Shown piece by piece: positions 1 to 5,384 of a DNA stretch of 7,253 bases. Position 1 is the first letter of the stretch; every line of letters begins with the position of its first letter. Where the stretch lies: contig JAKFXU010000382.1 in the NCBI GenBank assembly GCA_021731215.1, positions 1 to 7,253 of the forward strand, written 5' to 3'. This stretch comes from Rhodoferax sp. (lineage in GTDB: Bacteria > Pseudomonadota > Gammaproteobacteria > Burkholderiales > Burkholderiaceae_C). Both the position numbers and the translations under genes were made by a program. Under the pieces are notes generated by a model, which saw only the letters and a program-made list of their open reading frames with translations, was not told where the DNA came from and did no database searches.

Positions 1-38
1 GGGTCGTCTTCCACGATCAGGATCGTGGAAGACGACCC
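1..38. repeat. Perfect 18-bp fold-back palindrome at the window end
   Basis: Bases 1-18 (gggtcgtcttccacgatc) are the exact reverse complement of bases 21-38, with only 'ag' between. The right arm is real coding sequence, reading Val-Glu-Asp-Asp-Pro of the aminotransferase. The left arm, read in the same frame, gives Gly-Ser-Ser-Ser-Thr-Ile-Arg, which does not resemble the family at this position. The simplest reading is a fold-back artefact at a contig end, so genuine sequence probably starts near base 19-21. A natural hairpin inside a conserved active-site stretch is much less likely. Confidence 0.9.
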
Positions 39-621
39 CTATGGCGAGTTGTATTTTGACCAGCCGCCACCGCCCAGTCTGTTGGCCTTGAGCCAGCACG
101 TGGACGGCAGCCGCGACTGGCTGGCCCATTGCGGCTCTTTCAGCAAAATCCTGTCGCCAGGGCTGCGCGTGGGCTGGCTGATTGCGCCGCCGGCCCTGCT
201 GGCCAACGCCACCATGTGCAAACAGTTCAGCGACGCCCACACCAGCAACCTGACGCAGGCCATTGCCGCGCACTACCTCACGCTCAATCGGCTCGACGCG
301 GCGTTGACGGTGGTGCGCCAAACCTATGCCGAGCGCGCACGCGTCATGGCCGCCGCCTTGCGCCGGGAACTGGGTAGCGCAATCGAGTTCAACCCGCCCC
401 AGGGCGGCATGTTCTTCTGGGCCCGGTTGACCGGCGCCGATGGCAAAAATGCGTCGGCCCCGGACTTTGCCAAACGCGCGATCGAGCAGGGTGTGGCCTT
501 TGTGCCCGGTGCGCCGTTCTTCGCGCACGACCCCGATCTGTCCACCCTGCGCCTGAGCTTTGCGACCGTGGGCTTGGAGAAGATTGAAGAGGGGATTGCC
601 CGGCTGGCGCAGGCGCTGTGA
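22..621 (+). CDS. PLP-dependent aminotransferase, C-terminal part (2-aminoadipate/LysN or MocR-like class)
   Basis: This is the C-terminal part of a fold-type I pyridoxal-phosphate aminotransferase, a cytosolic enzyme that moves amino groups between amino acids and 2-oxo acids. Visible family marks are VEDDPYGEL at the start, where the Asp and Tyr contact the cofactor; SFSK-x3-PGLRVGW, with the Schiff-base Lys at codon 145-147; and LRLSFA near the end, whose Arg (codon 550-552) should hold the substrate carboxylate. The reading frame is open to the TGA at 619-621. About half of a usual 390-400 residue protein is missing to the left, including any N-terminal winged-helix domain, so a plain aminotransferase cannot be told from a MocR/GntR-type regulator. 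The GTG at 25 is an internal Val codon and not the start. Substrate is unknown; 2-aminoadipate, aromatic and branched-chain amino acids are all possible. It converges on the RTX remnant. Confidence 0.88.
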   Translation: MVEDDPYGELYFDQPPPPSLLALSQHVDGSRDWLAHCGSFSKILSPGLRVGWLIAPPALLANATMCKQFSDAHTSNLTQAIAAHYLTLNRLDAALTVVRQTYAERARVMAAALRRELGSAIEFNPPQGGMFFWARLTGADGKNASAPDFAKRAIEQGVAFVPGAPFFAHDPDLSTLRLSFATVGLEKIEEGIARLAQAL

Positions 622-804
622 TCGGCCGCTGGGGCAACCGGGGGGATCAGTGATTGTGTCAATTGGCTGTGAAAGGACGATTGCGTCAGATTCACCCTGC
701 TGGAGAATCTGCAGCACCCGCACGAAACGCCCGGTATGCACATGAGAGGGAGTTCGCTTGTCTGGAGGTTGAGTTCTTTCACTTTAAAAGCCAGTGCCAC
801 CAGC

Positions 805-1286
805 CTATTGCCAGTTCGCCACAATCACCGGATTCAAGGCTGCCGCATAGTTGGCCGCCAGTGTGGTCTGGCCGGCCGCCGGTGGCGAGAACGCCGCCAT
901 AGCGTCCACCAGGTTTTGTACCTGGCTGTCCAGTAGCGTCTTGCCGTCACTGGTCTTGAACTGCTCTACGTGGTACTGGCTGCCCAAGTACCAGTTGGTC
1001 AACGTGGCCGTATCCGTGGTGCCGATGATGCTCACCTCCAGGTTGCTGGAGACCTGGCGCAGCCATATCTGGTCGGCAGCAATGCCGTTGAGGAACTGCA
1101 GCACATCGGTGTTGCCTGCGGTGGCGTCGTTCTCCGTGATGCTGTCCGCACCATAGCCGCGGCCAAGCCGGTAGGTGTCGTTGCCAGTGCCACCCACAAG
1201 GATGTCGGTTCCGGCGCCGCCGTCGAGAATATTGCTGGCGCCATTGCCTGTGATCAGGTTATCACCGGTATTACCGGTGCCATTAA
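805..1286 (-). pseudogene. RTX calcium-binding secreted protein, C-terminal remnant
   Basis: This remnant encodes the end of an RTX (repeats-in-toxin) protein of the kind exported by a type I secretion system, folding outside the cell when its glycine/aspartate repeats bind calcium. Near the broken N-terminus are nonapeptide repeats of GGxGxDxxx type (NGASNILDGGAGTDILVGG, then TGNDTYRLG). A region matching the haemolysin-type calcium-binding-related domain follows, with conserved stretches NGIAADQIWLRQ, LEVSIIGT, NWYLGSQYHVEQFKTSDGK and LLDSQVQNLVDAM. The protein ends in ALNPVIVANWQ before TAG at 805-807, a terminus typical of this group and holding the uncleaved secretion signal. RTX proteins are usually hundreds to thousands of residues; only about 160 remain. 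Reading upstream in frame reaches a TGA at 1330-1332 inside IS5-like DNA, so the GTG at 1326 is not a genuine start. The original function (adhesin, protease, lipase or other) is lost with the N-terminus. Confidence 0.85.
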
Positions 1287-1638
1287 CAGGCTGCTGAAAT
1301 ACTCCCAACCGGTCCACGCAGCCCACCCATCAAACGTTAAATCGATACCGACTCACTGATCCAACCTGAGCCAACTTCATGCGCGGAGCCGACACCTTCA
1401 CCGAAAGCCTATTCACCATGCAAAAGCTGGAGGATTTCGTGCCAGCCGACCATCCCTTGCGCCCCATCCGGCAGATGGTCAATGCCGCTTTGGTGAAGAT
1501 GGACGTTCTCTTCTCAGGCATGTACGAGGCCGACATCAAAGGTGGACGCCCCAGCATCGCGCCCGAGAAGCTCCTGCGCGCCATGCTCCTGCAAGTGTTC
1601 TACAGCATCCGCTCCGAGCGCCAGCTCATGGAGCAGAC
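1287..1638 (+). mobile_element. IS5-like insertion sequence, left-end remnant
   Basis: This holds the left part of an IS5-like element: about 92 bp of non-coding leader followed by the start of its transposase gene. The proposed left end is CAGGCTGCTGAAATACTCCC at 1287-1306, directly after TTAA at 1283-1286. TTAA fits the YTAR target preference of IS5-type elements, and it marks where RTX coding sequence stops making sense. The right half and right inverted repeat are absent because the IS1634-family element starts at 1639. The exact left boundary is inferred, since no partner repeat remains in the window to confirm it. Confidence 0.65.
1379..1638 (+). pseudogene. IS5-like transposase, N-terminal 86-87 residues only
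   Basis: The ATG at 1379 opens MRGADTFTESLFTM, the usual start of a common IS5-type transposase group with an N-terminal DUF772-like domain. The stretches DFVPADHPLRPIR, ALVKMDVLFSGMY, GGRPSIAPEKLLRAMLLQ and SIRSERQLMEQ follow in the expected order. The family match stops after MEQT at about base 1638. The next eight codons (PRVRQLLT, then TAA at 1664-1666) are inverted-repeat sequence of the neighbouring IS1634 element read by accident. The DDE catalytic core, normally further along in a protein of about 330-360 residues, is entirely missing, so the fragment cannot transpose. I am confident of the family and less sure of the exact subgroup. Confidence 0.85.
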
Positions 1639-1653
1639 CCCCCGAGTTCGACA
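1639..1653 (+). repeat. Left terminal inverted repeat of the IS1634-family element
   Basis: The sequence cccccgagttcgaca is the perfect reverse complement of 3834-3848. One more C precedes it at 1638, so the outer edge is uncertain by a base. It lies directly against the broken IS5 transposase codons. Confidence 0.85.
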
Positions 1654-1846
1654 GTTACTGACGTAAGTCTATGATTTCATTGACTCCGAGTTCAAAACGT
1701 GCCCCTACAACAGGCTAAGTTGCTGTGATTGACTTGGCGTTTTGATCTTCAGTGCTTTGAGCATTTCGCTATGTTCGGTCGTCATCGAAGACACGCCAGC
1801 CAGCGGCGGCGCGCCGTTGATGGACACCCGGTGATGCTGGATGCGT

Positions 1847-1868
1847 TTCAACCTAGAAACCGCAGTTG
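1847..1868 (+). repeat. Left end of the MITE: 5-bp target duplicate plus 17-bp inverted repeat
   Basis: Bases 1847-1851 are ttcaa, the left copy of the target duplication. Bases 1852-1868 are cctagaaaccgcagttg, the left terminal inverted repeat. The inverted match fails at the next inner base (1869 against 2068). Confidence 0.88.
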
Positions 1869-2085
1869 GACGTGCCCGAGTGGGTCGTCATGGGGTGTTC
1901 TGGCAAGGCGTGACAACGCGGCGGGCTACTGCCCGCAAGGCGGAGCAACGCCGCCAGAGCGCCCAAGGGCGGCCCAACGGGAAGCGTAGCGCTGTCACCC
2001 AAAAGGCGAACTCGTGCGTGGGTACAGAAGTGAGCGTTCATGCGGTGTGCCAAGCGAAACGAAGCGGTCAACTGCGGTTTCTAGG
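1852..2085. mobile_element. MITE-like non-autonomous transposon, 234 bp
   Basis: A short element sits inside the transposase gene. Its ends are 17-bp perfect inverted repeats (cctagaaaccgcagttg at 1852-1868, its complement at 2069-2085), flanked by the same five bases, ttcaa, at 1847-1851 and 2086-2090. Excising the element plus one ttcaa rejoins the transposase frame exactly, which fixes both boundaries. It has no transposase gene. The inside is GC-rich and folds into small hairpins, for example gcgggc/gcccgc at 1921-1936 and ggcgg/ccgcc at 1939-1955. An open frame of 72 codons (minus, 2071-1853) runs through almost the whole element but shows no recognisable domain. The termini match neither IS in the window, so an unseen transposase must act on it. 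Confidence 0.85.
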
Positions 2086-2090
2086 TTCAA
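2069..2090 (-). repeat. Right end of the MITE: 17-bp inverted repeat plus 5-bp target duplicate
   Basis: Bases 2069-2085 (caactgcggtttctagg) complement the left terminus exactly. Bases 2086-2090 repeat ttcaa. On the minus strand the duplicate reads ttgaa and overlaps the Leu537 codon of the transposase, the last native one before the insert. Confidence 0.88.
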
Positions 2091-3833
2091 AGATTGCAGC
2101 GCCCGCTCCGGCGTGATTGCCGTGTTGCCCGCGCGCAAACGCATGCGCATCACGCGGTGCAGGATCAGCGCCATAAAGCAGATCGACGCATGGGCCCGAA
2201 TGCGCTCGGGCAGGCGGTGATAAACCGGCCCAATCTCCAGTTCAGATTTCAGGACCTTGAAGCCGCGCTCAATGTCGGCCAGTGACTTGTAGCGTTCAAT
2301 GACTTTGTCGCTTTCCATGTCCGGCACATTGGTCACCACCAAAAGCTTGCCATCCATCAGCTCGGCCAGTCGCAAAGCATCCTCCTCAATGGCGTAGCTA
2401 AACAACTCAGCCTTCATATCCAGCTTGAGAATCTTGCCCAAATGGGCTTCGCATACTGCGTGGTAGAAACGCGCCTTGGCGCCACTGTCCGAGAGCTTGC
2501 GCCCCTTCTTTTTTTGGCCCTGATCCTGCTCGTCGAGCTTGCCCGCCCAGCCCTTGGCTTGGGCTTGCAACTCAGCCATCTGAGCCCTGCGTTTTTGCTG
2601 CTGTTCAAGCGCCGTGGCCGGATCGTGCGCAACCACCAGACGCAGGCCATTCCAGGCCACTTCGCCGGTGATCTCGGTGCTGGCCTGCGCACACTTCTGT
2701 TGGAAATCGCCCAGCAATGCAGCAAACTCGTTATAGCGCCGACCCGGCACGGCGATGATGAATTCCAGCGCTTGGCGCTGGCCCGGCCCTTGACTCTTGC
2801 CTTGGCTTTTACCGGGGCTCAAGCGGATCGCCTGTAGCGCCGCCAGGTTGTCCAAACTGAGCAAGCCTCGGTCGGCCACCAGAATCAGTCGGCGCAGATC
2901 AGGAAAGCGCTCCATCACCTTTTTGAGGATCGGCAGCAAGGTCTTCGTTTCTGCTGTGTTGCCATCAAAGACCTCGTGATAAATGGGTAAGCCGTCGGCT
3001 GTTTGCACCACGCCCAGCATGAACTGACGGGCAATCAGCCCCTCCTTGGCCATGCCGAACTTGCGCACGTCCCCCTCCATGGTGGTCAGCCCTTCTGCGC
3101 GGATGGTGGTCATGTCGTAGAACGCCATCGAGAGGTCCTGGTCAACCAGTGGGCGCAGTAAAGTGGCGATCACGCCGTCCACAGCATCCTGGTTATCCAT
3201 CAGCGCATCCATGCTGCGCAACAACTGCTGATGGGTGAGCGCTTTCACTTCGATATCAGGTAAGGCTACCGTTTGCAGCCAGCGCAAGACGCCCAGCTTG
3301 GAGTCGGGGTCACACAGGCGATTGAGTGCCATGATACGGATGAGGGCCTCGACATCGATGGTGTGGCGGGTGCGTCGAAAAGCCCGGCGCAAATCCGAGA
3401 AGCCCAGCTCTTTCCACAGTTCGGTCAGAGCCCACACGTTGCCCAAGGCGCGGGCGGACTCGAACGAGAGGCACGACGCTGAGATGGCGGCAGCAGGAGC
3501 CACCGCTTGGGCGCGGGCCGGCTTACGGCCTGACACCTTGAGCAGGCCATCAATGACAGAGTCGAGCTCGCCGGTGAGTTGATCCAGCCGCCCCAGCGTG
3601 GCCACCGTGCGTTTCTTGACGCGTCCAGCCTCATCCCGGTAGGACTCGACCAACTGGACGTAGCGCCGGGGACCGGAGGTGGTGACCTTGACAAACATGC
3701 CGCCACTCTATCACATCAATGTAATAGTGCATATAGCCATATTTAAACCAAAAACGTGCCACCACAGAAAATTCAAATTACGCCGCTAAGTCCTTGTTTT
3801 TATTGAAAGGATGGGCGATTTGGCGGCGCAAAG

Positions 3834-3848
3834 TGTCGAACTCGGGGG
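3834..3848 (-). repeat. Right terminal inverted repeat of the IS1634-family element
   Basis: The sequence tgtcgaactcggggg pairs perfectly with 1639-1653. It abuts the AAA_14 ATPase coding sequence, which reads sensibly up to 3849 and not beyond it. Confidence 0.85.
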
Positions 3849-4292
3849 TCCAGCCAGTTAAGCGTGGTGCCATGCATTTCGCTTTGCGACAGAGGCAGCA
3901 AGGTCAGGGTTTCCATTCGTCCGGCCAGCGAATCGGCGACGGTGGGCAGGGCCATCAGATTGGCCGACCCGGTCAGCAGGAAGCGCCCGGGGCGCCGATC
4001 CTCATCAATGGTTTTTTTTTATTGCCAGCAGGAACTGCGGGGCGCGCTGGATTTCATCAATGATGGCCCGATCCAGGCTGCGAATCATCCCGACCGGGTC
4101 CTCCTTCGCAGCCAATTGAGTCAGTTCATCGTCAAGCGTGAGGTAGCGCAGCCCTTGGTCGGCCATTTGGCGTACCAATGTGGTCTTGCCAGCCTGCCGT
4201 GGACCGGCGATCAGCACGATCGGCGTGTCTGTCAGGGTCTCGGCAACGCGCGCTTGAATGAGCCGTGGAAAGAGGGGGGATGGGGCATTCAT
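3849..4292 (-). pseudogene. AAA_14 (DUF4143-type) ATPase, frameshifted and truncated
   Basis: This is the N-terminal ATPase domain of the AAA_14/DUF4143 group, P-loop proteins common in accessory DNA with poorly known roles. From the ATG at 4290-4292 (MNAPSPLFPRLI) it shows Walker A GPRQAGKTT at about residues 28-36 and Walker B AIIDEIQ about 50 residues later. The frame then meets a run of nine A (minus strand; T9 at 4012-4020) and stops after KKNH. Reading on from 4012 in the frame one base ahead gives an excellent continuation: TIDEDRRPGRFLLTGSANLM, then LAGRMETLTLLPLSQSEMHG, up to 3849. One base too many in the A-run would explain this. The IS1634 repeat then cuts the gene, so the whole C-terminal DUF4143 part is missing and does not occur elsewhere in the window. 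Two direct repeats lie just upstream. The truncation makes loss of function near certain. Confidence 0.87.
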
Positions 4293-4306
4293 GGCCGTAC
4301 ATGGTA

Positions 4307-4325
4307 CCGTGCAGTTGGGAATATA
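4307..4325 (-). promoter_or_regulatory. Direct repeat, proximal copy, upstream of the AAA_14 gene
   Basis: Bases 4307-4325 (plus strand ccgtgcagttgggaatata) repeat at 4351-4369 with one mismatch in 19. The copy ends 14 bases before the ATPase start codon, so it would lie in the leader or core promoter. The start-to-start distance of 44 bp is about four DNA turns, which would place two bound proteins on one face. An operator pair is my inference; no known regulator site is recognised. Confidence 0.45.
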
Positions 4326-4350
4326 TGAACGAGAATCGGGGAAATTAAAG

Positions 4351-4369
4351 CCGTGCAATTGGGAATATA
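4351..4369 (-). promoter_or_regulatory. Direct repeat, distal copy, upstream of the AAA_14 gene
   Basis: Bases 4351-4369 (plus strand ccgtgcaattgggaatata) are the second copy of the repeat at 4307-4325, differing only at 4358 (A against G). It lies 58 bases before the ATPase start, in the 139-bp gap between the two ATPase remnants. Confidence 0.45.
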
Positions 4370-4431
4370 GAGACGTTAACCAGGGAATCTGACGGGTGTC
4401 TGCGATGCGGAAGTCCATGCCTCCTGTGTCT

Positions 4432-5130
4432 TTAGCCGGGCGTAAATTCGGGAATCGCACGGATCATGAATTCATCAAATAGTGGCACAGTAAACGCCAT
4501 ATCTCCGTGTGCCGGGCTGTAAATCATTCCTTTTTTGATGAGCTTGGCGCGAACGGGGCCAATGCCTTTTATTGTCATTTTCAGGGCGGTCGCAATATCA
4601 CCAGTGCGATGACTGCCAGGACCAAGATGGGCCATCGCCCGCAGAAAGTTTTTCTCGCCGGGTGTCAGTCGGTCATACCGGACCCGGAAGAAATTCTTGT
4701 CCAGCCGTCGGGTCACCTCTTGTGTCGCGTTTTGGACGACGTCCAAAGTGACAGGACTCGCTGCGGTCATATTCCACGATTGGTAACCCCATTCTTGAAT
4801 GAAATAAGGGTAGCCATGGGTCAGGCGGAACACCTCCATGAGTGCATCATCCTCAAATTCAACCCCGACATTGCGTGCAGGGTCACGCAGCGCCTTGGCC
4901 GCATCGACCGCGGACAGCGCCCCAATGTCCGGAAAGTTAAACAATCGCTCGGCGTAGGACTTCGACTCACCAGCCATACCAGGGAGTGCCGGCAAGCCCG
5001 CGGCCAGCAGCACCAGGGGCAATTGCTTCTGCTGCATCTTGTGCATGGCCATGATGAGGGCACCCAGCTCCTTTTGGCTAAGGTACTGGATTTCGTCCAC
5101 CAAGATTGCCACCGCCGTCTGCCGCTCAAG
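4432..5130 (-). pseudogene. AAA ATPase (AAA_16/ORC-like), C-terminal remnant without P-loop
   Basis: This is the C-terminal two thirds of a bacterial AAA ATPase resembling ORC/AAA_16 proteins, which usually run to about 380-420 residues. Recognisable order: Walker B VAILVDEIQYLS (codons near 5095-5115), then ELGALIMAMHK, LPLVLLAAGLPALPG, ESKSYAERLFNFPDIG, a helical lid with THGYPYFIQEWGYQSWN, and a winged-helix-like end from FFRVRYDRLTPGEKNFLRAM to GDMAFTVPLFDEFM, stopping at TAA 4432-4434. Sequence upstream of about 5130 no longer resembles the family, and Walker A is absent. The frame stays open by chance back into tRNA-Gly, so the ATG at 5277 (reading MGSIPITRS from tRNA bases) is not a start. 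The fragment lies 120 bp beyond the tRNA 3' end and is unrelated to the AAA_14 gene next to it. A shorter product from an internal ATG is possible but would lack nucleotide binding. Confidence 0.85.
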
Positions 5131-5171
5131 ACTCGGGGGTGACAGAGGGATTGAGCACCCGACATGTGGGT

Positions 5172-5202
5172 CCCCACTTTCGCAGTAGACCTGCGAGCGG
5201 GG
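5172..5202. other. Imperfect hairpin in the tRNA-ATPase spacer
   Basis: Bases tcgcag (5180-5185) pair with ctgcga (5191-5196) around a five-base loop, extended by cccc (5172-5175) with gggg (5199-5202) across small mismatches. No T-run follows on either strand, so it is a poor terminator. It may be a remnant of mobile DNA; function unknown. Confidence 0.3.
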
Positions 5203-5213
5203 TGTCCGCCTCA

Positions 5214-5243
5214 GAAGAAACGCAAGCAAAGCAAGGGCTTGCG
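5214..5243 (-). terminator. Rho-independent-like terminator after tRNA-Gly
   Basis: On the minus strand a 7-bp perfect stem (cgcaagc at 5243-5237 with gcttgcg at 5227-5221) closes a nine-base loop and is followed by tttcttc. It begins seven bases after the tRNA CCA end, the expected place for the end of the tRNA transcript. The T-run is short and broken by C, so strength is probably moderate. Confidence 0.65.
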
Positions 5244-5249
5244 AAACTA

Positions 5250-5323
5250 TGGAGCGGGTGATGGGAATCGAACCCACGCTATTTGCTTGGGAAGCAAAAG
5301 TTCTGCCATTGAACTACACCCGC
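5250..5323 (-). tRNA. tRNA-Gly, anticodon CCC
   Basis: The minus strand folds as a complete 74-base tRNA. Acceptor stem gcgggtg pairs with cacccgc, the D stem is gttc/gaac, the anticodon stem is tttgc/gcaaa around the loop ttcccaa, and the T arm is gtggg/cccat around ttcgatt with one G-U pair. The discriminator is T and CCA is encoded (5250-5252 as tgg on the plus strand). The seven-base anticodon loop puts CCC at 34-36 (plus strand ggg 5289-5291), reading the glycine codon GGG. All stems are intact, so the gene should be functional. Its 3' side faces the decayed region, a frequent setting for integration, but no second copy of the tRNA end is seen here. Confidence 0.95.
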
Positions 5324-5332
5324 GAATCTCAT

Positions 5333-5338
5333 ATTATA
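5333..5338 (-). promoter_or_regulatory. Consensus -10 box (TATAAT) for tRNA-Gly
   Basis: The minus strand reads TATAAT nine bases before the first tRNA base, a perfect sigma-70 -10 hexamer at a suitable distance. No good -35 hexamer lies 16-18 bases upstream; that position falls inside the hairpin at 5339-5362. Transcription may also come from the operon upstream. Confidence 0.55.
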
Positions 5339-5362
5339 GAAGCCTCCCGTCAGGCGGGCTTC
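5339..5362 (-). terminator. Possible terminator hairpin after the gabD-dsrE operon
   Basis: Bases 5339-5362 form a hairpin with a 6-bp outer stem (gaagcc/ggcttc) and three further G-C pairs across single-base bulges, with a four-base loop. It begins 22 bases after the DsrE stop codon, where a terminator is expected. No T-run follows on the minus strand; the next bases are the TATAAT box. It may act weakly, or as an RNA-processing or stability element. Confidence 0.4.
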
Positions 5363-5384
5363 CATTCACCGTGTCACAGGAAGA

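Larger units (their letters stand above)
1705..3698 (-). pseudogene. IS1634-family (IS4-type) DDE transposase, split by a MITE
   Basis: The gene encodes a cut-and-paste DDE transposase. From the ATG at 3696-3698 it opens with the IS1634 signature (YVQLVESYRDEAGRVKKRT, then LGRLDQL). The catalytic triad is visible: Asp195 in AFYDMTT, Asp276 in LVADRGL, and Glu477 in YKSLADIERGFKVLKSEL, with the Y-x2-L-x3-E pattern of the IS4 superfamily. Residues about 365-405 form a charged, Gln/Lys-rich stretch. Native coding runs to Leu537, where a 234-bp element is inserted. The current frame then adds 30 foreign residues and stops at 1995. Beyond the insertion (1851 down to 1705) the original C-terminus is intact, KRIQHHRVSING through KTPSQSQQLSLL and a TAG at 1705-1707. 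Removing the insert and one TTGAA copy restores 584 residues without other lesions, so the disruption looks recent. All three catalytic residues survive in the 567-residue form, so activity cannot be excluded. Confidence 0.88.
1639..3848 (-). mobile_element. IS1634-family insertion sequence, interrupted by a MITE
   Basis: The element is bounded by 15-bp perfect inverted repeats (cccccgagttcgaca at 1639-1653, its complement at 3834-3848) enclosing one transposase gene on the minus strand. It spans 2210 bp now, and about 1971 bp after removing the MITE and one target duplicate, which fits IS1634 elements. The 135 bp between the transposase start (3698) and the right repeat is AT-rich leader without a gene. 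A 10-bp direct repeat, aaaacgtgcc, occurs just outside both gene ends (1694-1703 and 3751-3760). The flanks do not match: the left is an IS5 transposase and the right an ATPase, with no short duplication at the junctions. Its insertion was therefore followed by a deletion, or by recombination between copies. Confidence 0.85.

Noticed and set aside
1263..1279. 17-bp near-palindrome caccggtattaccggtg
   Set aside because: It lies within RTX glycine-rich repeat codons, where such symmetry arises from repeated Gly/Thr/Asn codons; no operator role is supported.
1853..2071. Open frame of 72 codons on the minus strand inside the MITE
   Set aside because: It starts and ends within the element's inverted repeats, shows no recognisable domain, and is explained by GC-rich repeat sequence. 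Described with the MITE instead of being called a gene.
1995..2090. 30-residue C-terminus of the 567-residue transposase frame
   Set aside because: These codons belong to the MITE; the genuine C-terminus lies beyond it at 1705-1851.
2442..2837. Plus-strand open frames opposite the IS1634 transposase
   Set aside because: Shadow frames of a GC-rich gene whose minus-strand product has a full catalytic triad and family motifs.
4293..4460. Longer start for the AAA_14 ATPase at ATG 4460
   Set aside because: The extra residues run through the two direct repeats and do not resemble the family, whose usual start is MNAPSPLF at 4292.
5131..5277. N-terminal extension of the second ATPase starting MGSIPITRS
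   Set aside because: These codons come from tRNA-Gly, its terminator and unassigned spacer; family similarity begins only near 5130-5118.
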